Assembly (NCBI RefSeq): GCF_014839805.1 | Contig: NC_051120.1 | Span: 8,432,001 to 8,496,000, forward strand | Length of the DNA: 64,000 nucleotides | Direction of reading: 5' to 3' | Source: Manduca sexta | Taxonomy: Eukaryota; Arthropoda; Insecta; Lepidoptera; Sphingidae | In this document: positions 37,122-49,100 of the stretch, in pieces | Layout: each line of letters starts with the position of its first letter | Position numbering within the stretch: position 1 is the first letter of the stretch | Position numbers and translations under genes: made by a program | The notes under the pieces: model-generated | Seen by the model: the letters and a program-made list of their open reading frames with translations, nothing else | Told to the model about the DNA's origin: nothing | The model's database searches: none

Positions 37122-38170
37122 ATTATTGTAAATAGATTTAGTTTTTATAATCGCTTGCCTGGTGTTAATCAGTATAACCAATACATATTTTTGAAGTTGT
37201 AAATAGAATTTGGCTCAGTTTTTATAATCGCTTGCCTGGTGTTAATCAGTATAACCAATACATATTTTTGAAGTTGTAAATAGAATTTGGCTCAGTTTTT
37301 ATAATCGCTTGCCTGGTGTTAATCAGTATAACCAATACATATTTTTGAAGTTGTAAATAGAATTTGGCTCAGTTTTTATAATCGCTTGCCTGGTGTTAAT
37401 CAGTATAACCAATACATATTTTTGAAGTTGTAAATAGAATTTGGCTCAGTTTTTATAATCGCTTGCCTGGTGTTAATCAGTATAACCAATACATATTTTT
37501 GAAGTTGTAAATAGAATTTGGCTCAGTTTTTATAATCGCTTGCCTGGTGTTAATCAGTATAACCAATACATATTTTTGAAGTTGTAAATAGAATTTGGCT
37601 CAGTTTTTATAATCGCTTGCCTGGTGTTAATCAGTATAACCAATACATATTTTTGAAGTTGTAAATAGAATTTGGCTCAGTTTTTATAATCGCTTGCCTG
37701 GTGTTAATCAGTATAACCAATACATATTTTTGAAGTTGTAAATAGAATTTGGCTCAGTTTTTATAATCGCTTGCCTGGTGTTAATCAGTATAACCAATAC
37801 ATATTTTTGAAGTTGTAAATAGAATTTGGCTCAGTTTTTATAATCGCTTGCCTGGTGTTAATCAGTATAACCAATACATATTTTTGAAGTTGTAAATAGA
37901 ATTTGGCTCAGTTTTTATAATCGCTTGCCTGGTGTTAATCAGTATAACCAATACATATTTTTGAAGTTGTAAATAGAATTTGGCTCAGTTTTTATAATCG
38001 CTTGCCTGGTGTTAATCAGTATAACCAATACATATTTTGAAGTTGTAAATAGAATTTGGCTCAGTTTTTATAATCGCTTGCCTGGTGTTAATCAGTATAA
38101 CCAATACATATTTTTGAAGTTGTAAATAGAATTTGGCTCAGTTTTTATAATCGCTTGCCTGGTGTTAATC
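37122..38170. repeat. Minisatellite: 77-bp unit, about 13.6 copies
   Basis: The block GGTGTTAATC occurs 14 times, starting at 37161, 37238, 37315 and so on to 38161, at 77-base steps. The only exception is one 76-base step (37161+77n up to 38008, then 38084) caused by a missing T in one unit. Apart from the partial, diverged first unit, the copies look otherwise identical. The array ends cleanly at 38170. Confidence 0.97.
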
Positions 38171-39880
38171 GTGACTAATAAACCTAGGTTCCTGTAAACA
38201 AAAAGTTGCATATACACAAAAAGTATTTACTAACCATTTCTTTTTTCTTATATGGCCAGGAGCAAGGTGCAAGCTTATGTAGTTAGTTGCATCGGTTAGT
38301 TGAAAAAGCATTTCATGATACTTCACTGAGATATCATTCTGAGACCGTAGATGTTGACCCTCAAAATTTCTAGTAATTACACTGGGTATAATGTCCCTAA
38401 AACAGACGTATAACACTGCTTACACAATGCTTCTCAGCGGAGGTGGATGGTATAGTAGTAACCAAACCTGGAAATCCGAAGATTTTTGTAGAACGCTAGA
38501 TTTGAGACACGCAGACATATTCAATACAAACACTACTACACAATGAGGTGAAAACAGGTAGAAAACGGAATTTATACTATAAAAACCGTCAAACAAAGTA
38601 AACTTATAGAACAATTTACGTGAACCATAGTAGCGGCTGCGGCCGAGCTTAGCCAACGGAACCGACATCGTCCGCATACAAATGCCCTGACAATGTGACA
38701 AATAGTTTAGCTCTCTGTTACACCGTCACGTTTCACTAAATTGTTATGCAGATGATTTACTGCGGATTGAATACTATACCATTCATAGTTTATTCAGGAT
38801 CTGCGTGGACTATGCTTAGGTCAGTCTTTATCAGTGTGAATTTTCATAATTTCGAACTTCCTTAACGACATAGTTTCTTAAGAGAATGTTATTTATGAGC
38901 TTATGTCAAAGTAGTATACAATAGTAACTTTTTCCATGACAGCGTAAACTCGTAACGCACCGTGTTACGTTATCTTCATGAAATAACTGGATGGTATTCT
39001 CTATGCCAATTGTCTTAAACGCGAGGCAGTGCGTTAGGTATTTGCTACACACTGTCAAAATACCGTGTGGCACAGAGAATAAGGCCCAAGGTTGAATTTC
39101 TTTTATAATTTATGGGAATAAATTCTTGACTATGTTGACGCGGTTGTGAACATCGCGATTGTAATCTTACTGTGTGGTGTGAGTTGAGATGACTTTTATC
39201 TACATATTATTCTAAGGCGCCATGCAGACGCTATAAATGTGTTGCTGATAAACACTACACAAATTTGAAACAATCGCTGAAGAAAAAACTACGATTACAA
39301 ACGATATTCTGTCAAGTATTTATGTTGTACAAGAATTCCATGTACAATGATATTTTTTTTTCTCACCCGAATAAATAAAATAATAGAATTTATGACCTAT
39401 GTATAGCATATCTCTGTTTCTGTTTCGACACCAATAGACAATTAATCAATGTAGGCTGGCTATTTGGCTCCGTCCGACCGGCAAGCCGACGTCGATCACA
39501 AGAATCGAAATTGTACGCATCATTGATTTTGAATTATAGTTCCACTGAGCAATAGGTTTATGGTAGCTTCTTCCTCATTGGTCTAAGGACAGATTTTTCA
39601 ACTAGGCAAAAGTTATCTGTAGAATCTACACTAATATATAAGAGATTAAGATTTCCTATGTTTACGAGAATGTTCGAGAATTAAATATGTTTTTGCGGTT
39701 TTGATAATTTTACTCCCGAGGCGACTGTACGAAGGCTTTCCCATAGTCACAGTGGATTTAGAAGTTTAATTTCAATGACACCTGCCATTAGTTTAAAAAA
39801 TACGGTTGTAAATTTATGACACTATTGTGTAAGAGGTGATCTCCGAAACCATAAATCTAATTCGAAAAATGTTCACTAAT
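38171..39880. other. Intergenic, no gene seen
   Basis: Minus frames at 38165-38416 and 38420-38701 have no domain; the second begins without ATG. A weak Helitron-like start (TCTACACTAATATATAAGAG) lies near 39629. Confidence 0.35.
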
Positions 39881-39885
39881 ATATA

Positions 39886-40132
39886 GCGCACTCTTAATAA
39901 AATAATGACCTATTTCAAAATTGTTAATTTGTGGCAGTCGTCGGAAAACTAATTTTTGTTTGCTACCTTTTTTTAAGTTGCTATAAAAATGAGCTTATTA
40001 AAGATAGGTAAAAAATTAAACCTATAGCATGAATAGGGAAAAAACTAAAATGTCGCAAACCGAAATTGGTTGTTTGACGATTCCCACAAAATGGCATTTT
40101 TGAAATTGGTCATTACTTTATTAAGAGTGCGA
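39886..40132. mobile_element. Foldback MITE, 247 bp, TA target site
   Basis: The outer arms CGCACTCTTAATAAAATAAT and the reverse complement of the right end (CGCACTCTTAATAAAGTAAT) match almost fully for over 30 bp. The inner halves remain alignable (TTTGTGG-A-TCGTC), so the element is close to one long palindrome. TA dinucleotides flank both ends (39884-39885, 40133-40134), as left by Tc1/mariner-type transposases. It encodes nothing. Confidence 0.8.
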
Positions 40133-40547
40133 TAAGTAAGTACTGTATGATCCTTTTTAAACCGGAAAAGAGGACCAAACCTCGGGCCATAGCTAGGAAA
40201 TTACTTGACTAGATATAAAACAATTGACTATTGTATTTATTTGCTTATGATATCAAAAATCTGCCTTTATATCAAAGTTGATTAAAGACCACAATCCCCA
40301 GTGATATTCCTATAACAAGTTATCCAAAGATTTAAGTTATTTTCAATTCTCCGTAACGAATATTCTAAGAACAAAGTATTATATTACATTGGAATTTAGT
40401 TACACACCGTATTATTAATCTAACTATAAAGCCTTGTACGTAGATTACAACACCATTGGTCATTAAGTAATTAGACTTGCCCTAAGGTAGCTTTATGTAG
40501 TGTTTTTTATACGTTATCTGTATACGACTTGCCGTCCTCAATAAACG

Positions 40548-40660
40548 ATCCCAATCTCAATCTTCAGTCCTAATCCGAGAATGAACCAATCAAAATGATT
40601 CATTTATAAGCATGCCAAGAGAAACTTAGTTCTGATAGGTCAGCAGTTTTTGCTTTAAGT
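40548..40660 (+). mobile_element. MITE family M2, left part only
   Basis: CAATAAACGATCCCAATC, then CCAATCAAAATGATTCATTT and TTCTGATAGGTCAGCAG, parallel to the complete copy at 55606-55758. The right terminal repeat is missing. Confidence 0.5.
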
Positions 40661-43025
40661 TTTAACAAATATCAGAAACGACACTTTTGTAATATTAAAC
40701 TAAATGAAATAATTTATTTCGAATCAATGTTTACCTTCAGACGATTTTTATTTTACCACCAGTTCGGAAAGCGGTTTCTACCAGAGAAGTACGGGCAAAT
40801 TAGAATCAGTTTATAAAAAAGTAAGTATAGCGTATAATACAAAGAATTGAATACATTTCGTTTTTAAATTTGTTTAATAAGGAGATAAAAGTAAAGACGG
40901 TCTAGTAAGACTCAATCTGTAGTACATTAAAGAGTATAGGTACACTTCTCCATGACTTACTAGTACTTATCATGACATACAAATTCTCTGTAATCCTTTA
41001 CAGAAACACACTAATGTGGAAAGCAGAAAATATCTTAAAATGTAAGCGGAATAAGCTAACTTCCCAAAAATAAACCAAATCCAATATTGTTTAAGATTTT
41101 CGGACGCCATTTGTAATTCCCTTCACCTATAAACGCATCAACGCGGTGTTGCCAACAGTTGAAATAAAAATACTATTATAATTACATTACGTCGCTACTT
41201 TATGAGTCACACGGTGAAAAAAATATAAAAAACGTCAAGAAGAATGCGCGTTCTCTCACGTTTTGGGAACGATAGGCCGTTTTTGACGGAATGCGATCCC
41301 GGGACGCGCTATGAGCTCCTTTATTTGTAAAAATGAACTGTAAAATGCTATTGTTAAATTTTATTACCCCTTTTGGCAACACAGCGGCGTTTAAATTATG
41401 CAGGATATTAGAACGCTCATGGCCTCGATGGGTTTAAAACATTTTTATGGTTATTAAGTATTATTCGAATTGGCGTTTTAGTAATATATTTGTAAAATAT
41501 ACGAAAAACCTTTTAATTTAATTAACAGCAAGCAAGAGTACAGAGGTTACTCCTTAGTAACATTCAACTTCTTTATTTCCAGTCATTTGTACGTAATACT
41601 GATTGTGTATTTTGTTATTTTAATTAATAAATACCATTAATCATGATTTTTTTTAATTTATTCGATTAATAGCCTCTTTGTATAAAGATATAGCTGAGTA
41701 AAGAGAAGAAGAGAAGAAGCACGCCGCTCGTTTAATGATAAACGACACCACTTGACCTTCTAAAGAAGTTTTCCATTACAAATACCTGCTACTTTTTACT
41801 TTCATAAACAATTAAACAATCAAATTGAACTTAATTATGATCCGCAGGACCGCAATGGTATTTTTTCTTTCTAACTTAATCGTTTGCAGAAGAAACATAA
41901 AAATCTATCGGAAGTTACGAATCGTTTCCAAGAAATTGCTTCTACATCTTTGTAACATAAGCCAAGAATTCGGTGACATGGAAATATTTATGTGTATCCA
42001 TTGAAGAAATATACGAGATTTGGGTCGCAAGTCAGTCTTCCAATATTCCGAATTGTATTTGCATAAAATGACAGCTGACTGCATCCAGTGCCGCAGCGCG
42101 ATATTAAATCGAATAACCAAGAGGTTATGCTTGCTTTAAAAATAAGATTTTTTAAACAAATTGTCAGGCATTAACTATGTATGTTATGATTGGTTGTTAA
42201 AGACTAAAGATCTGATGTATATCTAGACGTGAAAAAGGTGTTCTGTGGTTAATGGTCAGGCGTTCTTATCATCGGATCTAGTCCTCCTTTCATTCAGAAT
42301 TATGTTAAAATACATACACACACACTCGCTCTTAATAAAATGTTACATAAAATTTATAATTATAATGATTAGATTCAAATCAAATCAAAAGTAAAATAGA
42401 TCCTAAATAAAATACCAAATGAGTTTGTTGACACTTGGCTTCTGTCTATTTAGCGTAAGGACTGATTAAGAATGTTTCTAAGTGCTAAGCTCTTAATTTT
42501 ATGCCCACATATAAATGGCTCGTTCTTGGCCCGTGTTAGTCACTTGCACACAAGTTACATAACGTGTCTTAGTGTGACTTTAAAGCCCAGATAAGGAATA
42601 TAATTAGCGTCTCAAATCTCAGATTTAGGTTCCTCGGAAAAGTACGTGCATTCATTCATATTCGAATTGAAAATCGATTACTACGCTAGATGGGCTATGT
42701 TTAATGAATATAATAAACACTTAAATTAAACTGAAAAATTACCTACTTTATTCTTACACTTAATAAAATTTTATGTTGAAAATGATCGCCGTAAGACCTG
42801 TTAGACCAAACTTTACTTGAAATTGTATATTTGGGAAGGTAGAAACACAATAAGGTAATATTGTCTAAGAGCTGCTGTATGTTCAATTCTAGTATCCCTT
42901 GGCAAAGTGACTATATGCACTTGATATTATGTATAACTGATCAAGAAGCAGAAGACGAAGCATCTCTGTTTTTCCGCAAAATTAACCTTTTGTCTAAAAA
43001 GTTTACACCACAACGGATTGTTTTG
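40661..43025. other. Intergenic, no gene seen
   Basis: AT-rich. Frames at 41200-41382, 41905-42120 and 42861-43076 have no support beyond being open. Confidence 0.4.
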
Positions 43026-43041
43026 TATTATAGAATAAAAA

Positions 43042-43368
43042 AAAGCGGAAAACTGCGAAATGTGGCGATAGCCTAGTTGGTTATGGAATGGACTGCTGAG
43101 ACGAATGTCCGCAGGTTCAAAACCCAAGCACACACCTCTGACTTTTCTAAAATTATGTGTGTGTTCTTTGTGAATTATCGCTTCCTTTGACGGTGAATGA
43201 AATTGTGAGGAAACCTGCATACCTGAGAAGTTCTCTATAGGAATTTGGAAGATGTGTGAAGTCTGCCAATTTGCATTAGGCCTGTGTTGTGGACTAAGGC
43301 CTAATCCTTCTCAGTAGTAGAGTAGGCCCGTGCCCAGCTGTGTGACAGTATATTATTTTATATTTGTA
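43042..43368 (+). mobile_element. tRNA-headed SINE, copy 5
   Basis: Full length, with the tRNA-like head (GGCGATAGCCTAGTTGG, CAGGTTCAAAACCC) and the shared body. A perfect 13-bp duplication, TATAGAATAAAAA, lies at 43029-43041 and 43369-43381. More point changes than copy 4 suggest it is older. Confidence 0.92.
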
Positions 43369-43381
43369 TATAGAATAAAAA

Positions 43382-45300
43382 TCATCTACATAACTGCAAA
43401 AACCTTTTCATTTTACACGTAATACACATAAATCACCACTTCCAGACGGCTTAAGCTCCAATCGATCATGGAATGCAGGTGTCAGTAAAGCCTTTCCGGT
43501 GCCAGAATTGTGCTGCCGTAAGGCCTCCGCTGCTGCAGCCGATAGAGAAATTTATAGCTTATTAAGAGATTAATATTCAATTTCAATGTGAATTTAAAAT
43601 TCTAATAACGATATTAAATCCATTTTATCGATTAAATCGGAACTCGAAAGTGCTTTAAATGAAATTGATGCTTGAGTTTAAGCAAATAGGGTACCATTTG
43701 CATTTTTATGATAACTTGGTAATCGGTTTGTTTTTTTTTATTCGTTATATGTATTTTTCAACTTATCATGTTGTTATGTCCGCATATTTGTTTTAGTTTT
43801 AAACGGTTATTCAGAAAGAAACACAGAAATTAAGTTAAAAACGTAAACGTAGCCTTTCAAGTAATCGAATATATTTCTAAAATATGTTTTTTTTCTTCGT
43901 GAATGTTTTGGTATACACACTTAGTTTTTCTATGAATACTTCATACCCGATACTAAGTTTAAAAATACGTTCCGTATAACAAATACTCTGATTCGACATA
44001 GGTTGTATAACAATTATATTTACTTTACACTTTAGAGCGGGTGTGAAAATTAAATTATAGAGTTGCACGGGGCATAGACAACAAAACTTTCTCCGTACGA
44101 GTTTACGCGTTCACGGCAAGCGAAGCATTGTGTTTATGGTTTTTTTTTTTTTTATAACTTACGAAGGTAGATATGCTGACTGCCCACATGGTGGTCGGTG
44201 GTTACTGTCGCCTGTGGACAATAGCAATGCAATAATTTTATAATATAAATGCTTATTTCTTTATTGGTTTGTTAATTAATGCAGCAAAGGAACAACAATA
44301 TATGAATCTAACTAGTTTAGACGCGCGACTACGGGTGAAAGATTTTTTCCGGGTTAAAAGTATTGATACATATTTACCCGGAATAAAAAAAATTTCTAGG
44401 GTTCCAACTATCTCCGAAACAAATTTTATCAAACCTGTTCAGTAGTTTTTGGGATTATCGCGTTCAGTTAGACGGACAACGGCGCAGACTTTGTGTAATA
44501 ACATGTAGTGATATAAGGAATAAAGGTACTTATATGACTTTTTGCTTAAAAATAGTCTGTACGGGAAGGTAGGCATTACTACGTAACGTAACAGACACAC
44601 AGCTACTGACAAAACCAAAGTTAATAAATAAAAGAAATATTCTCAGAATAGTGAAAACTATCAAGTTATATGAATTGAAATGAAAACAAATGGATAGTAG
44701 AAAACCATAATTATGAATCAATGTAACTTTTGACCAAAAAATACCTTGTTTTAGCGACAATTTTATGACATCGTTCTTTGTTAATCATGTGTTCAATAAT
44801 AGATAACGCATTTTTTTTATTTTCAATAATTCAGAACTGTGTTGTAGAATTTAAAACACGCTCTATATAATATTTATTTTAGATAATTATTCTTACCTAT
44901 CGTCTACTATCAATGTAGGTCGAATTTGATAGAGATATTTAATTCAATATATTTCTTTGTCTATTTGAAATACCGGGAAATAGTCACTTGATAGCTTTCT
45001 CCTTCTATCCATAAGTTTCAAATGAACCTACATCTTAGAAAGTGAATTTACTACTGGCCTCAGTGTTAGATAATGTTGGTTAGTCTATTATGTTTATAAC
45101 ACTAGGTTTTGCTCGCGCCTTTGCATGGACAAAATAATTTTAATGAAAATTTGTCATCATACAAAATATGATCTATTGGTTAAATATTTCTCTGAATAGG
45201 GACATAAATTCGGCCATCTTTTACGCTCGAATTCACTAAGTTTAACTATTGATTTGGAATCTACGTGCGTAAAAAACGGTTTAAAGCATGTGATTTTTTT
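43382..45300. other. Intergenic with repeat debris
   Basis: At 44144-44240 a T-run and ACTTACGAAGGTAGATATGC begin what looks like a LINE/SINE-derived fragment. At 44310-44510 there is Helitron-like sequence (ACTACGGGTGAAAG; TTTTGGGATTATCGCGTTC). No gene seen. Confidence 0.4.
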
Positions 45301-45310
45301 TTGTTTTCAG

Positions 45311-45465
45311 TAATCTGTATTAGAAATCTTTTGAATCATGTAGAAGATACCACTCCAAAACATAACATAAAACGCAGCGCAAGAACTTCTCTTGGTGGTA
45401 CTAACTTAATATTTCAACTTCGCCGGTTCGAAAATAGAGTTTTGTTTTCAATTTATAATCGATAA
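45311..45465 (+). CDS. Candidate terminal exon upstream of the 46-kb gene
   Basis: A very strong polypyrimidine tract and acceptor (TTTTTTTTTGTTTTCAG) is followed by about 50 open codons (ICIRNLLNHVEDTTPKHNI, later RRFENRVLFSIYNR) to TAA. No upstream exon was found. The tract itself may be chance, and function is unknown. Confidence 0.25.
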
Positions 45466-45671
45466 ATTAAATTAATTTACACCATAGCCTGAAAACACGT
45501 AGTAATCTTATCACGTCATATCGCACAATATTTGTTTCTAATTGGCACCAGACGCACGAAACACGTTATCTGGACTCATTTTGTTTATAACTTTGTTACG
45601 AATCGGGCTAGTTTTCAAGACGCCAAAATTATTGAAATGTAGTGTGAGTTGAATTAGAGGACTCTTCGGAT

Positions 45672-45705
45672 TATATAAGTGTACGAAAAACCCTGTGGCA
45701 GTGTT
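45672..45705 (+). promoter_or_regulatory. TATA box and initiator of the plus-strand gene
   Basis: TATATAA at 45672-45678 lies 28 bases before an initiator-like GGCAGTGT with A at 45700. This is canonical spacing for an RNA polymerase II core promoter. It would give an untranslated leader of about 300 bases before the ATG at 46000. Confidence 0.55.
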
Positions 45706-45999
45706 AGTTTGATATAAAAAAGAATATTAAATAAAAAGAACTGAAAGTGATAATAAAGAAAAACAACGTAGAAATGGCTAAAATTAACAAAAATTAACAT
45801 GCATTTTTAAAATAATTGACAAAAAAGGGTGAAAAAGGAAAACCGAATTCAGAAAAAGGACACGAGATATTTAGTGACTAGTGTATTTAAAAAAATAAGT
45901 TACAAAAAAAAAGAAAAACGTAATTAAAAAAAGCAAGACATTTAGTGAAAACTGACAAATTGTGAATAAAACGATACTGGCACTAATAAAAATCAAAAA

Positions 46000-46157
46000 A
46001 TGCCATCGGTATTGGAAGTAGGGCCATTCAGCCAGCCCGAGTGGAGCGACTCGAGCGATTCCACTGAACCGGGCCCACTGCCACAGCTCGGGTATTTCGT
46101 ACCAGTGCGATGTAGGTGTGAACGGAGGAGTCACCATGTGTGTCGGAGAAGCAGAAG
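46000..46157 (+). CDS. Exon 1 of the unrecognised gene
   Basis: 52 codons plus two bases, ending AGCAGAAG before GTAAAGAC. The minus frame over it is a shadow. Confidence 0.65.
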
Positions 46158-49100
46158 GTAAAGACTTAAAAGAATTATATTGCGAAACTACATTATATGT
46201 AATGTTATTTCATAGGTTGTAATTTGTTGTCGATTAAAACTTTTGATCATACTTATAAGCAGCTTACCCTAGTTTTTATGACATTATACCCGCTATGCGG
46301 GGCAAGAATAGTGTGCAACAGTGCCTTTCATTTTGGATTTGATCATTGTTCCCAAGAACCTATACCTGGTATTCGTTTCTAAGATCTAAGTAGAATAATA
46401 TGACTAAGATTAGGATTGAGGCATCTAAATGTATAAAAAGAAGTCAAATATATAACATTGTTCCAAATTTCATAAATGTCTTGTATTTTAAATGCTAACA
46501 GAAAGATCAGTAATTTCAAATTGACTTTACCTTTTCTATAGTTAAAGTCACTTTTCTATTTTCTGTGACTTATTTTCACTATTTTATTCCAGAGAATCTC
46601 CCCGGTCGCGACGCTCCGTATCACAATGCTCGTGCAACAGCATGTCCCGAAGGTCCTCAGCGGCGGCGTCTCCGATGCCGATGCAGCTGCCGCCACTCAA
46701 CAACACCGTCGAGATGTACGTCGAGCCGGTTGTCGAGGATGTGAGTATCATGATGCTTGTATTTTTTAACACCAACACGACTTACTGACCCCACTCCACA
46801 TGTTTATAAGTGGGGTCCAGGTAGAATATCGAGTGATGAGAGTTGATTACTACTCGCAAATCTACACAATTATTGCCTGTTGTTAACTGGATGTACACAG
46901 TCTGATTCCGAAACACGACAGGCGGATTTTAGACCTTGTGTACGGTGGTCGCTATCCGATAGGATACAAATATCTTACCATCAGCTTCGTTAGTTATATC
47001 ATATAAGAAATTTTCATTGGCTGGGTGTTTGGATGTTTGTTATAGTATATAGGAAAAGCATGGTTACCTAACAATAACAATTTATAAAGTTTCACTACGC
47101 CTATTTTTCTATAAATCATAAAGCCAAAAAAAAACGGACTATTGCCTACTGTGTCTCATAATACATATTTTTAATATCCAAAGTAAACTTATTTAACGTA
47201 TGACTTCAGTAATGCAAAATTTAACCTTAGCGTTAAAACATCACTCGTATAAAAACATCAACCAGAAGATCGATATTACTTCTGCTAATGGGGTACGCGA
47301 CTTCTTTGAGTGCTGAGATAATTCCGTAAATAAATACACCGACAGATTTTACATATACTTTATTTTACACGTGATGGATAACGATGAATTTGAGTTCTGA
47401 TGTTTCTTTCACTTCTGAAAATAAAAAAGAGAAATTTCTTATACTTTTGTACATGTAAGGCTAGATCATTATGTAGAGGCTCTAAGTATTTTTGATATAT
47501 AATAGAGGCCAAAACCCTGTTATACAACCTTTCGTAAACTAGACAGTTAATATAATTGACCCTTTAATTGAAAACGTAGTTGACTGTGAGACTTCTGTAT
47601 TTGGTCGCTTTATACTTAAATACTCAGAATCGGCGGAACAGGCGTTAAACAAAGCGTTTATTTGCAGCTTTTTCAATCTCTCATTGAGTATTCACAACTA
47701 CAATTTCTCTTCAGATATTCCTGGTCTCAGTACATATTTTATGAGAGTTATTTAGGCGACATGAACTGTGAATGCTGAATATTTAACGGCGTCACACTGG
47801 CCCATTTTCTCTGCAAGTCTGGAAATAGTTACCTCGATGCCACTACATTTCTCTTCACCCGCTGAGCGATAATATCTCAAACCATTTTTAACTCCAATAA
47901 ATTTTCAAACCCTGATACCAATATAATACTGGTTATTTACCGCCGACTTTAAATTATACTAATCGCTTCATTCGATCCAACGTGATAATGGATCAATCAG
48001 AAGATTTTTTGTTAACATGCTAACAAATGAATTAACCAATCAGACGTAAGTATTTTGACATCCTTACAAATGAATAACTTTGATTGGGTATGAGGATCAG
48101 ACAGAAGATTATGATTGGGGATCGTATATTGAACACGGTCGTTAGGTTTATCCTCAAAACTACAATGCTTAAACGCCATGAACAAATTAGACTAAACGTT
48201 ATTAACTCGAAGGATTTAGAGATTTAGTAACACGCAAAAAGTGCCCTTAATTGAGAGATTTCCAATCCCGGGGGACGCTATGGCTATTCTGTGTCCCTCC
48301 GCGTTCCAGAGTATGTTGGGGCGATTGCTAATTTATATTATTCAATTAAACAAAAAGATAGACTTATAGGCGGATTAAATTCCCCTTTAGTCTAAATATT
48401 TGTAGATCTAAGAGCAATGTAAAGAGAGATAAAACTTAATAGTTGCATGACGTTACAATAATTGTTTTGGGTTTAGGAATTCTAGAATTAGGAGTCTCTC
48501 GGATTATGCGATATACATAACAAAATTCCATATATTTAGTGCGGATGAGGAATTTATAGTAACTGCCAGACTTGTTTAATACTGAACACCGCATACACCT
48601 ATTTATTGAAGCTCAGAAGTGATGTAGAGCAATGGCTTTGATATGACCATTATAAAACCTGCTAGATTAGTTAACTCAGCCCTTGAGGACATTTTATATA
48701 TTAAACGGCGTTCACTTCTTAGAGCAAACTCAAATTTATCAATCCCTTTAACGAAAGGTTGATGTAATTAACATATAATACAATTGGATTCATACATAAA
48801 ATAAGAGCGTCTTAAAGTCCTCATACATCGAATTGTTCGTGTTTGTATTTGTCCAGCACCTTTCTCATGGACTTGGCTATCTGCTCCGGTCTACTGTAGA
48901 AGTATTTGTGCTGGTTGCTCCCTTCTTCGTTGTATATGTCTTTGTCGACTAAACCTTTTGGTGAGAGGAACAGGATTCTGGAAATTTTAAGGTTATTTTT
49001 TTATGTAGATCTTACGTTAGGTTTTGTAGTTATCATTAATCTTCATAGTTAGATAATGAAGTGAGTTTCCTATCTTGTATGGCTTACACCCCGGTCTTTG

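Noticed and set aside
37122..38170. CRISPR-like array
   Set aside because: The 77-bp units abut with no variable spacers, and the context is an animal genome; it is a minisatellite.
38420..38701. Possible RT remnant (YADD in one frame)
   Set aside because: A stop follows within eight codons and no other RT motif is nearby.
46584..46778. 64-codon minus ORF
   Set aside because: Shadow of exon 2 of the plus-strand gene, which has splice sites and matching phase.
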